A stretch of 64,000 nucleotides of DNA from positions 16,468,501 to 16,532,500 of the forward strand of contig JAUMIR010000014.1 of NCBI GenBank assembly GCA_030847615.1, in the 5' to 3' direction. Source of the DNA: Gambelia wislizenii. Its lineage: Eukaryota > Chordata > Lepidosauria > Squamata > Crotaphytidae. The position numbers and the translations under genes were made by a program. Below the pieces are notes generated by a model. The model worked only from the letters and a program-made list of their open reading frames with translations. It had not been told where the DNA came from and ran no database searches. Shown piece after piece: positions 31,516-41,191 of the stretch (positions are counted from its first letter, which is position 1; every line of letters starts with the position of its first letter).

Positions 31516-31622
31516 ATAGATAATATACAGTAACCTTATATATAATGCTTTAGTATTAATATTCCATAGTTTTAATATGAAAGCATTATATATAAGGTTA
31601 CTGTATATTACCTATATATATA
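31509..31622. repeat. AT-rich palindrome with 42-bp arms
   Basis: 31521-31550 is the exact reverse complement of 31581-31610. With the TA-rich flanks the arms reach 31509-31550 and 31581-31622 with one mismatch and a 30-base loop. Confidence 0.9.
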
Positions 31623-31651
31623 ATTTTATATATATATATATAAAACTATCA

Positions 31652-33205
31652 AGGTATAACACTCCTCTCTATTGCAGGAAAAATCCTTGCAAAGATACTC
31701 CTGAACAGATTAGTTCCTGCTATTGCAGAAGAACTTCTTCCTGAAAGCCAATGTGGCTTCAAGCCAATAGGAGTACTACAGATATGGTATTTGCCCTTAG
31801 ACAACTGCAAGAGAAATGTAGAGAGCAGAACAAGGGTCTCTATGTAACATTTGTCGACCTCACCAAAGCCTTCGACACTGTGAGTAGAAAAGGTCTGTGG
31901 CAGATCCTGGAAAGTCTAGGATGTCCCCCCAAATTCCTTAAAATGCTTATCTTGCTACACGAGGGCCAGTGTGGTCAAGTCAGATATGGCGATGCTCTTT
32001 CAGAGCCCTTTCTAATAACTAATGGAGTGAAGCAAGGTTGTGTTCTTGCACCAACTTTATTTACAATCTTCTTCAGCATGATGCTCCAAAGGGCTACGGC
32101 AGAGCTCAAAGAGGATGACGGCATCTATATACGTTACCGTACTGATGGTAGCTTGTTTAACTTAAGCCGCCTGAGGGCTCACACTAAGGCTCTAAACTAT
32201 CTAGTCTGTGAGCTGCTCTTCGCCGATGATGCTGCCCTTGTTGCCCACACAGAAGCAGCTCTGCAGCGCCTAACATCCTGCTTCGCAACTGCTGCAGAGC
32301 TGTTTGGGCTGGAAGTCAACCTGAAGAAAACAGAAGTTCTTTACCAGCCTGCACCACAGGACGAACACCACCATCCCCACATTGCCGTCGGCAAACCTGT
32401 CCTCAAGTCTGTTCAGCAGTTCACCTACCTGGGAAGCATCATTTCCTCAGATGCCAAGATTGACAAAGAGATTGCTCACAGATTAGCAAAGGCATATAGC
32501 GCATTTGGAAGTTTTCACAAAAGAGTCTGGAGTAATAAACACCTGAGGCGAAGCACAAAAATCAATGTGTATGGAGCCATTGTACTGTCTATTCTCCTTT
32601 ACGGGTCTGAAACATGGGTCACCTATCGCCACCACCTACGACTCCTTGAATGCTTTCATCAGCGCTGTCTATGCACAATCCTAAATATACACTGGACTGA
32701 ATACGTGACGAATGTTGCTGTCCTTGAGCAAGCCGGGATCACCAGCATTGAGGCCATGATATTGAGAACACAGCTGCGCTGGGCAGGGCATGTTTCTAGG
32801 ATGGAGGACCATCACCTCCCAAAAATAGTACTCTACGGTGAACTCGCCACGGATCAGTGTAAGAGGGGCGCTCCAAAAAAGCGATACAAGGACTCCCTGA
32901 AACAACATCGCAGGCTCAGCCAAATTGATCACCAACAATGGTCTGCCCTGGCTTCACATCGGGAGGCATGGAGATGTACTATCCACAATGCTGCAGCCTT
33001 ATTTGAGAACTCACGCCGAACAAATCTTGAAGAGAAGCAACAATGCAGAAAGAATCACAACCCGGAAACATCACCCAAGGAGACCTTCTGCTGTGCTTTC
33101 TGCAACTGGACTTGTTTATCTCAGATTGGTCCTTTAGTCATCAGCGCGCTTGCAGAAAGTGCGGGATGAGTCCTTCCTGAATCTTCATTTGCAAAAAAAA
33201 GCCAG
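31652..33205 (+). pseudogene. Zinc-finger-tailed LINE, reverse transcriptase to C-terminus, copy 3 (best preserved)
   Basis: Translation begins near 31652 (ITLLSIAGKILAKILLNRL, CGFKP). A one-base deletion near 31767 moves it to the frame open for 472 codons (31751-33169). This frame has RSTTDMVFALRQLQEKC, VDLTKAFDTVSRKGLW (RT motif A), NGVKQGCVLAPTLFTIFF (motif B), LLFADDAALVAHTEA (catalytic FADD), FTYLGSIISSDAKIDKEI, LLYGSETWVTYRHHLRLL and FCCAFCNWTC. A second single-base loss near 33128 garbles the last half of the zinc finger. No endonuclease domain remains. In family terms it is a non-LTR retrotransposon polymerase. RTE-like or another clade cannot be decided here. Confidence 0.8.
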
Positions 33206-33954
33206 AGAGGAGAGAAAGTATTAATACTATTCTTTGAAGCTTTCTCCGGGTAACAGTTGGTGATGTTATGCTTAATAAAAATGTATTATTGTAATTAATA
33301 TTATCATAAATACATATTCTTATCCCTTAAATCAAAACCTTGTGTCTACATTTTTCATCCCTATCAGTGACTCCCCCCATTTTCTGTGCAGTTTCCCACC
33401 TCTGATCTAGTCCAACCCTTCCCAGGGTAGGAAACCCTAGAAATTTTGCAGCCTAAGTCAAATGACAAAATGGCACCCCTTCCATCCCATGTATAGAAGT
33501 GAACTGGATTGGTAGGTGACCCTTACAACCACAGTGGGCCATGGGGCAGGGTTCTCCCCCACACCTGAGGCCAACATGAAACTTTGTGAGATGCAGGCAT
33601 GGCTACCACCACTGCCCTCCCCCTGGCATCTGATGCCTGAGGTAAGAACACAAATCCTCAAATATTTTATCTTCATGTGCAAGGATAAATACTTAAGGTA
33701 GTTTTCTCCCCACCAGGGGAGAACTATGCAGGAAACAATAACTCCTCTGCAAAACAGCAGGAGATTTGAATTGTTGTGGTAGTGTGCCTTCAGCTCAGTT
33801 TCCAGTCTCTACCATCTGGGTTTTACCTGTGCAAAAAAGAGTGAGAATTTTGTTTCAGTTCATTCTGGAAAAATGTGTCCAAATTAGTACTCCCCACCCA
33901 CCCAACCGCCATCCACCCCATTTATTCAGGCTGGTTCTTGGAGAGTCTTTCTTT
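33206..33954. other. No gene recognised
   Basis: AT-rich 3' flank of the LINE, then mixed sequence without recognised motifs. Confidence 0.35.
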
Positions 33955-34450
33955 CTATTTTATTATTTGATAATCTTTATTAACTTTTCTCTATTAAATT
34001 AAAACATTCATTATAACTCAAACATTCATTCTATACACATACACAGTCAACAGAGTACTCAAAACACAATAAAATGAAACAAAATAAAACAACTCACTAA
34101 ACAAACTAATTATATAACATAACCTAACGGGAAAAAATAACAAAAACAAAAACAAACAACCAGTCTTCATTCTCCATCTTAAAAAAAAGAATTTCCTACT
34201 TCCTTTTCCCTGACATTCATGTAAATTCACTGATTTTTCCCTCACTTCTTTAATTTGTTAGTTGTATTTCTACTCAGTTTCTACAAACATAATATATTAG
34301 TTTTCAAGCCCAACCTGTATCACCATTTCTTCTTTTTCTTTTAAATATCTTAGCTAGCCGTGGCTTCCAGTCTTCCAAGAATTTATTTATTGATTTTTCT
34401 TTCATTAGTGTTGTCAATTTGTCCATCTCAGCTAGCTCCGTTACCTTTTA
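33955..34450 (-). pseudogene. L1 ORF2 C-terminus with 3' UTR (antisense)
   Basis: The minus strand from 34449 reads in one open frame VTELAEMDKLTTLMKEKS, then FLEDWKPRLAKIF and a stop near 34305. This matches the C-terminal tail of L1 ORF2 (compare MWEADKLTALLKGNSMR in the intact copy). An AT-rich 3' UTR with AATAAA follows to about 33955. It is a 5'-truncated copy of a different L1 subfamily. Confidence 0.7.
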
Positions 34451-34519
34451 AAAAAAATTTTATTTAATGGCTTTAATACTATTTTTCTGTTAATTTTTTT
34501 TTCTTGTGGAGACTTTCTT

Positions 34520-34665
34520 GATCATCCAGAAGTGAAGGCAATGGCAAAGCTCTGTGGGTTCCATTCCAGTGGCACAGTGAATCCATACCATGTTTTAGTA
34601 TGAACTTTAAATGGTGTTCTCCAAGGTGCTGAATGTCCTTTAAAGTTCACACTAAAACCCAGAGG
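34520..34665. repeat. Foldback repeat with 20-bp arms
   Basis: GTTTTAGTATGAACTTTAAA (34592-34611) pairs with 34639-34658 with one mismatch. Surrounding words (AAGGTGCTGAATG) recur at 13905 and 25110. Confidence 0.6.
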
Positions 34666-35059
34666 CAAGGAAGCTGCCAGCCACAAGCCAGCTGTCAGAT
34701 GGATGTTCCTATGCTGTCATGTACATGTCCTGACCCTGCCACAGATGTCTGGAATGAATGAATGAATAAATAAATAAATAAATACATTTATAAGGAGATT
34801 TACAGCAAGGCTTTTAACAGATGAGATATGTGCCTTTGTTTGATTGATTATTGGCAGGTTTCACTGTATCCAAAACAAATTGGAGGGGATGAGTGGTTCT
34901 CACTCAGACATGAGTGTCAAAATCCTAGATTTGCATTTATCTAGTTTTATGGACAGACTGGCCTGCCCGTCTGGCTGGCATTGTGTGTGTGTGTGTGTGT
35001 GTGTGTAGCTGCATGAGAGAGGGTCTGGGTGAAGGAGCTGACAAGGCTGGCATCTGTGT
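34666..35059. repeat. No gene; (AAAT)n and (GT)n microsatellites
   Basis: An AATG/AAAT run lies at about 34753-34785 and (GT)13 at 34982-35007. The rest is unrecognised. Confidence 0.6.
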
Positions 35060-35135
35060 ATTTAGTTGTGTATAGCAGGGGGTTGAGCTAGATGGCCCTT
35101 GTGGTCTCTTCAACTCTGAGCTTCCACGATTCTGT
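35060..35135 (+). mobile_element. CR1 3' tail scrap
   Basis: GGGGGTTGAGCTAGATGGCC and GTGGTCTCTTCAACTCTGAG are CR1 tail words. Confidence 0.65.
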
Positions 35136-35582
35136 TAGTGCCTCCTGAAATAAGGATGTATTCAAAGCTCAAAGGGGAATGCCTTGACAGCACAGCATGG
35201 AGACATTACTGGTCTACAATCCCAGAATCCCCTGCAGTTATGCCAGTTGGGGGATTCTGGGAGTTGCAGTTTTAAAAATGTAGTTCTCCTAGGCTCCGCT
35301 TAAAGTTCTCTGAACCCTCTTTCTTGGTTAGTGCTGGGCAAACATTCTCTCTTTCTCACTGTGGTTTAAATACTTTTGTTACTCCTAACTAGAGTAGGCC
35401 CATCGAATCAATGGCATTTACCTATGTGTTGACTCACCATTCAACAACCGTCTCAATGGGTTTGCTCCAGTTGGGATTAAGCAATAGGATTCACACCTTT
35501 TAGTGTCTTCTGGGTCTTTTCTTCCATTTAGGAAACTACCAACTTACAGCTAGTATTCTGTATCAGTTATTTAGTTAACTAA
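35136..35582. repeat. No gene; short palindrome and unclassified repeat piece
   Basis: CAATCCCAGAATCCCC pairs with GGGGATTCTGGGAGTTG at about 35217-35265. 35390-35505 (CTAGAGTAGGCCCATCGAAT, CTCCAGTTGGGATTAAG) belongs to the family also at 2668 and 9330. Confidence 0.5.
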
Positions 35583-36343
35583 GGAGATGATCAGATGCGG
35601 CAAAAACCATGTCCAAAGATCGCTAGGAGAACAGGACGGGGAAACAATATCAGACAACAACATCCTCCGGTGTTCCAGGAGTGTAGCGGAGGTGTGAGTA
35701 AGGCATCCCTTTTTATTGGCATCTTGTCCCCATCAATGAAAAAGGTAAGCCTTGTCTGCGGCAGCGCTATGCCCTGGGAACGGCTGAAGGATGCGGCATC
35801 TGGTAATGCCTCCTTTTTCTGTTCTCCTAGGAGGGCAACCAAAATGGTGGGAGGTCTGGAAGCCATGGCCTATGAGGCGCAGATTAGGGATCTGGGCATG
35901 TTTAGCCTGAGGAAGAGAAGGTTGAGAGGAGACATGATAGCCATGTTTAAATATTTGAAGGGATGTCATACTGAGGAAGGAGCAAGCTTGTTTTCCGCTG
36001 CTCCAGAGACTAGGACACGGAGCAGTGGGTTCAAACTACAGGAAAAGAGATTCCGCCTAAACATTAGGAAGAACTTGATGGTAATACCTGCTCAATACAC
36101 TGTCCAGGAGTGTGGTGGAGTCTCCTTCTTTGGAGGTTTTTAAACAGATGCTGGATGGCCATCTGTCAGGAATGCTTTGATTGTGTCTTCCTGCATAGCA
36201 GAAGGTTGTAGTCTCTTCCAACTCTATGATTCTATGATTCGGATGCAGTTGGGAGCACTGGTGGTTTTTTTTGTTTTGTTTTGGTTTGGTTTTTTTGGTT
36301 GTTTTTTTTTTTTTTTGGTGTTTCCCTGCATCTGATAATCTCC
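35583..36343 (+). mobile_element. DNA transposon with TAA target duplication, split by a CR1
   Basis: GGAGATGATCAGATGC at the left, GCATCTGATAATCTCC at the right. TAA lies at 35580-35582 and 36344-36346. The interior differs from the other copies, so it may be a related family. An older-type CR1 occupies about 35828-36238. Confidence 0.8.
35828..36238 (+). mobile_element. CR1 3' end, older subfamily, nested in a DNA transposon
   Basis: [39 protein letters not shown] and the tail CTATGATTCTATGATTC. Continuous DNA-transposon sequence lies on both sides. Confidence 0.85.
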
Positions 36344-36346
36344 TAA

Positions 36347-36850
36347 GAGCTCATGTACAGCTGCCCACAGATCAGGCCTATTCCTCCTCCCCACCTTACC
36401 TGGACAAAATGAGCTGTAGTCCAGACAGGCACGCTGACCCATCCCTGCATCAGCAACTGCCACCATCTGCATCCCACTCTCCAGATCCAGGCAGGAGGCC
36501 CACAGCACATGAGCAATGCTCTCTGCGTGGGATGAGCCTGGTCACAGGCTGCAGACCCCTTCCTGGTTCTCGAAGAGCGAACAGCCAACCTCTACGGCAA
36601 TGGACTGGAATGGGCTCCTACAGTCAGGAGGGGCCTCATCTTTTTCCCCCCAGTGGGAATAGTTTTTCCTGGGGATTTTCTTAAAATGGTTTATTGGGCC
36701 CTACCTGTCTCCCTGCTCTGTCTTTGCCCTGGGGAGGGGTATGATGACTGCCTGAGGGCAAAATGGGGCAAAAGCCATGTATTCTCAGGACTGCAGAACT
36801 CCAAGATGGAGGCAAGATGGGGTAAATTACCTGTGTAGACAAGCCCTAAG
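36347..36850. mobile_element. Probable Harbinger-like element, right end visible
   Basis: GTGTAGACAAGCCCTAAG at about 36833-36850 is the reverse of the GGGCTTGTCTA end. AATGGGGCAAAAGCC and GACTGCAGAACTCC recur at 48100-48180 and 49400-49545. The left end is not clear. Confidence 0.45.
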
Positions 36851-36867
36851 TAACCTCTAGAGAGCTA

Positions 36868-37170
36868 GCATGGTGTACTGGTTGAATCATAGAATCATAG
36901 AATCAAAGAGTGGGAAGGGACCACGAGGGCCATCCAGTCCAACCCCATTCTGCCACGCAGGAAATCACGATCAAAGCATCCCTGACAGATGGCCATCCAG
37001 CCTCTGTTTAAAGACCTCCAAGGAAGGAGACCCCACCATGCTCCGAGGGAGTCTGTTCCACTGCCGAACAGCTCTTACTGTTGGCCTAGGGCTCCTAGTT
37101 TGAATCCTGGCCAGCCATTGCGACCCACTGGGTGGCTTTGGGCAAGTCACCATCTTTGGGCAAGTTAATT
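36868..37170 (+). mobile_element. tRNA-derived SINE split by a CR1
   Basis: The head GCTAGCATGGTGTACTGG breaks at 36884 and resumes at about 37081 as TTGGCCTAGGGCTCCTAG, the B box GTTTGAATCCTGG and CCACTGGGTGGCTTTGGGC. TTG is present at both junctions. GGGCAAGTCA occurs three times in the tail part. Confidence 0.7.
36885..37080 (-). mobile_element. CR1 3' end, younger subfamily, nested in a SINE (antisense)
   Basis: The tail ATCATAGAATCATAG runs through to GAACAGCTCTTACTG, where it is truncated. The truncation is at the same base of CR1 as the copy at 56881-57066. Confidence 0.85.
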
Positions 37171-37185
37171 GGGTAGCTTTGGGCA

Positions 37186-37630
37186 AGTCAACTGCCTCGT
37201 AGTGTGGTGAAGTCTCCTTCTTTGGAGGTTTTAAATAGAGGCTGTTGGGAACGATTTGATTGTGTGTTCCTGCGGTTGGACTGGATGGGTTGAGAGGAGA
37301 CATGATAGCCATGTTTAAATATTTGAAGGGATGTCATACTTAGGATGGACCAAGCTTGTTTTCTGCTGCTCCAGAGACTAGGACACAGAGCAATGAGTTC
37401 AAACTACAAGAAAGGAGATTCCACCTAAACATTAGGAGGAAAATCCTGACAGTAAGAGCTGTTCGGAAGTGGAATACACTGCCTGGGAGTGTGGTGGAGT
37501 CTCCTTCTTTGGAGGTTTTTAAGCAGGGGCTGGATGGCCATCTGCCGGGAGTGTTTTGATTGGGTATTCCTGCATGGCAGGGGTTGGACTGGATGGCCCT
37601 TGAGGTCTCTTCCAATTCTATGATTCTATG
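37186..37630 (+). mobile_element. Two abutting CR1 3' ends, older subfamily
   Basis: 37186-37280 is a CR1 end (GTGTGGTGAAGTCTCC, GGTTGGACTGGATGGG). At 37281 a second, longer copy starts (TTGAGAGGAGACATGATAGC), encodes ETRTQSNEFKLQERRFHLN and ends CCAATTCTATGATTCTATG. Confidence 0.8.
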
Positions 37631-38000
37631 TCCATAAGGCTCTGGGAACTTTTGTATTTCAACTAACTCAAAATCTCCACTCCACGTGTGTGTGAGAGAG
37701 AGAGAGTGTGTGTGTGTATAGGATGGTTTCTTCTTCTTATGCAACATGTATAATACCCTCTTTGTAAATCTGCTGTTTTCTAAGCTGAGGCTCTAATCCC
37801 AAAAGGTAATTAAAACTGCCAGAGTGTAATTAAACCACTTAATTAAACACCGCATTGAGACTGGGTGGTGATGACACAGCAAAACCTTGAGAAAGTTATC
37901 TCTGCAGTGGTTGTGTTGGCATTCTTAGTTCTTAGAATGGGGATGGCTATAAATCAAGAGCATCTATCAGTCAGTCAATCAATACCTGCTCTTTCTTTTT
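37631..38000. other. No gene; pre-insertion flank of the L1
   Basis: A mixed (GT)/(GA) run lies at about 37688-37720, followed by non-repetitive AT-rich DNA with several TAATTAAA words (37800-37850). Confidence 0.4.
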
Positions 38001-38018
38001 AAAAAATTGAAAAATCTC
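38001..38018. repeat. L1 target-site duplication, left copy
   Basis: AAAAAATTGAAAAATCTC is identical to 45454-45471. It is preceded by TTTTT, so the nick site reads TTTTT/AAAAAA, the L1 endonuclease preference. Confidence 0.92.
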
Positions 38019-40023
38019 GAGACTTCCGGCGTGACGGCGCTGTGAGAGGTTGCTGTAGGCGAAGGCTCTCGCTCAGCAACCTGTTTGCTACCGCGTTCTC
38101 AGCAACTCCCTGTAACAACAGAAAGGGGAAGAAAATTGCTGCGAGTTCTCCCCGGTAAGGGGGAACGGCGGGGCTCGCTGGGGGTCCTCTGAACCCTGTT
38201 TGGAGAAGGGGAAGAGAAGGGGGAGAGACCGCAGAGCCACAGAGCGGCAGCAAACAAACTGCCCTAAAGGGCAGGGCTAACAACGCCAGCGCTTTTTTTA
38301 AAATTCATTTGATACCAAAAACAGGACAATCTGCAGTGGGAATAGAAAAGTTCGACTGGATATAACTTTCAGAACAAGTACTAAAACTACAGGAAGGCGT
38401 AAGAGGAGGTAACTCCAAAATTGAGAGGAAGGAGAGGAGTGGGGAGATTGGAGTACGGAGTGAAAACCACGGGACTACGGGACTACAGGAGTAGAGAGCA
38501 AGAAAGAGTAAGAAGGAGAAAAGCAGAGAGAGAAAACTCGAAACTAGAAAGCTGAAGGAAAGGATGCAGAGAGGATAGGAGAAGGAGAATGAACGAAAAG
38601 AGATTATAAGGGCAGAAATGACGGAGGGGGAAAGGAGGAGGAGTGAAACAAAAGGAGACGAGGAGACACTCGGGTAACACGGTGACGGAGTGATGGAGTA
38701 GTGGAGTGGAGTGGAAGGAGAAGCGACTGGAAAAGAGGAGGATAGAGCAAGAATAAGTTACTGGAGGTGCAGGCGTTTCCTTGACTACGACGAAGTGGGA
38801 AAGATACGAGGGAACCAGCTTAGAAGAGCGACTGAGGCAGTCAAAATAGAGAGAGAGACAGCGGACCGAAGATTGTGAGACTGTGGCTCCGAGGAGGCGT
38901 AAAAGCGGCAGCGGTTGTGAGCTGAAATAGATATTTATATACAGATCGTCTGGGGGGAAACAACACCGGGAGAGAAGGCGGGCTAAGATAGTAACATTGC
39001 CACCTCGCGGAGCTGCGAAGAGAAAAGAGAGAAGAGGGGGAGAAAGGCTGTTGCGGAGACACTGGGAGACGCCCAGGTGAAGTTAGCACTAGGAGCAAGC
39101 AACGAAAACAGAAAAAGCGGACTGCACTCCTGGGGAGACGTAAGGGGGTAGGGAAAAAGGGGAGGCCAAAGGGAAAAGGGGAACGGGGGAAACCAATTAA
39201 GGAAGGAAAGTGGGGTCGAGGGGCCCATAGCTGTGCGGAGACGGATGCAGGTGGGGCTGAACAAAGATTGAAGTAAAAAAGAGAAACGATAAGAGAGAAC
39301 AGAATTGAAAAAGAGGAGAGGAATAAGGGAGGGGAAAACAGTCCAGGAGAGAGAGGGGAAGTATAAGGAAACAAGGCTGCTGTGGCGAAAAGGGCGGTGG
39401 TGGAGAGGAGTAAAATAGGGAGGAAAAAAGGCAAAAAACGCTACAGGTTGTGAAGAAAAAGGGAGGGCTAAATCTACTGGGTGACTAAGTAGAAACAACA
39501 AATTTAAGTTGGGAAGCTATTGGGGTTTATTGTAAGAAAGGGAAGAATCGATTCGGGGGAAACACCCCTAAAATAGAGGTATTAAAGGAACCGGGGGAAA
39601 CAGCACAGGGAGACAAGGTGAAATTTTGTTTAGTCATCTGGTACAAGATAGGAGGTATATTTTCATGAAAATTGCAGATATTGGGAATATTAGAAATATT
39701 TGATTGTGCAAATCTGAAGATAAGAGGGTAATCTTGGATGCTATTGTAAGAAAGAAAGAGAATAAACCCAACCTGGGGGAAAAAAGTCTTAAACTGGAGG
39801 CAAAAAAGGGGTTAAACAGGAATTGTTGGAAACCTGAATAGTGGGATAGTGGTATATGGTTTAATACAACTCAATTGTCTGGTAGAGTATAGATGATATA
39901 TCTGGATTAGAAAACTGTACTGCTTATTAGAAATATACATCTTTGTAACTACAAAGATAAAGATAGAAGGGTAAACTAAATTGAATAAGTAAATTAAATA
40001 AATTAAAAGAGAAAATAGAGAGT
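38019..40023 (+). promoter_or_regulatory. L1 5' UTR, purine-rich, presumed internal promoter
   Basis: The element starts GAGACTTCCGGCGTGACGG with a CpG-rich first 250 bases. The next 1.2 kb is strongly A/G-rich on the plus strand. Between about 39527 and 39990 there are two diverged modules: ATTGTAAGAAAG at 39529 and 39743, ATTAGAAATAT at 39689 and 39926. Transcription is expected to start at or near 38019 by analogy with L1; no specific factor site is claimed. Confidence 0.7.
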
Positions 40024-41112
40024 ATGGCTTCAGGTACAAGAAAAGCAACCCAGGCACAAACACAACTTGTACTCCAACGTAGACCCTCGACGGAAGGAAT
40101 AATTAAAACAATGGACATGAGTATTATATTAGATGAGATGAAAAAAGAGATGAAAAAAATGAGATTGGAGATCAGAGAGGAAATGAAAGAGATAAGGGCA
40201 GAAATGAAAGCAGACCTTAAAAAAGAATTGAACAACTTTGGTAAGAAATTAGAAAAACTAACTGAAGATGTGGAACAAATTAAAAAGACAGTAAATACTA
40301 TACAGGAGGAAACCCAAAAACTGGAAGCAAAGACAAACCATATTACTCAGGAGCAGGAGCAGGAAAAAAGAGAAATATTGATTAATGATCTGAGGTACAG
40401 AGAAAGGTGCCTAAAGCTGAGAGGCTTAGCAGAAAGGGAAAGAGAAAATTTATTTGAGAGAGTGATCCCAACGATAGCTAGATTTATTGAGACAGAGGAA
40501 CAAAGTTTAGAGTTACAGGTGGATAAAGCGTTTAGAATAAGCTCAACTGTAGCAAGGGAGAAAAATATCCCAAGAGACATATTGATTTCATTTACCAGAG
40601 CGAAAATAAGAGATCAAATTATACAAAGAAGTTATGAGGAAAAATTAATAATAGAAGGAGATGAGATAAAGATATTCAAAGACGTACATCCTCAAATACT
40701 GAAAAAGAGACAAGAGTACCGATTTTTGACTAAAGTGTTAACTGAAAATAAAATTAATTACAGATGGGAGAGAGTGGAGGGATTATCGTTTATATACCAA
40801 CGTAAAAGATTAAGAATAAACTCTGTACAGAAAGCAAAAGAATTTTGTAAAAAATTAGTGAAGGAAGGTAGAAGAAAAGAAAAGGGAAAAAAGGTGAATA
40901 AGGAAGAAGAGTTATGTTCAATGGATCTAAAAGAACAAAAGGGAAAGGAAAGACGGAAACGGCAAACAGAAGAAAAATCAGTACAAGACACGGAGGAGGA
41001 GGAAGGAGACGAGGAAGAAGAAGAAGGAAACCCTGACAACCAAGAAGAACAGGATCTAACAGAGGAAGACTTAGAAGAAGCTGAAATAGAAGAAGCTGAA
41101 GAAGAAATTTAA
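40024..41112 (+). CDS. L1 ORF1 protein (RNA-binding chaperone)
   Basis: This 362-residue protein is expected to coat L1 RNA in cytoplasmic particles and act as a nucleic-acid chaperone. Residues about 33-120 form a heptad-rich coiled coil (MKKEMKKMRLEIREEMKE), as in trimeric ORF1p. About 128-206 fits the RRM-like domain (RCLKLRGLAERE to PRDILISFTRAKIRDQI). About 214-280 fits the C-terminal domain (KIFKDVHPQILKKRQEY, LRINSVQKAKEF). Unusually, a lysine/arginine-rich linker (about 280-313) leads to a glutamate/aspartate tail: 28 of the last 47 residues are acidic. The start is the first ATG of the frame, and no stop interrupts it. ORF2 begins 79 bp after its stop. Confidence 0.92.
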   Translation: MASGTRKATQAQTQLVLQRRPSTEGIIKTMDMSIILDEMKKEMKKMRLEIREEMKEIRAEMKADLKKELNNFGKKLEKLTEDVEQIKKTVNTIQEETQKLEAKTNHITQEQEQEKREILINDLRYRERCLKLRGLAERERENLFERVIPTIARFIETEEQSLELQVDKAFRISSTVAREKNIPRDILISFTRAKIRDQIIQRSYEEKLIIEGDEIKIFKDVHPQILKKRQEYRFLTKVLTENKINYRWERVEGLSFIYQRKRLRINSVQKAKEFCKKLVKEGRRKEKGKKVNKEEELCSMDLKEQKGKERRKRQTEEKSVQDTEEEEGDEEEEEGNPDNQEEQDLTEEDLEEAEIEEAEEEI

Positions 41113-41191
41113 AGGAGGGAGGGAAATAATATAAGAAAGACTAATAAAAACAAACAAATAAAAAATCTAATAGTAATAATAATAAAAGACG

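Noticed and set aside
38841..39501. Two overlapping 172- and 197-codon frames on the minus strand of the L1 5' UTR
   Set aside because: They are Pro/Ser/Leu/Phe-rich by composition, the mirror of a purine tract, with no domain. Antisense L1 promoters can exist, but nothing here supports a protein.
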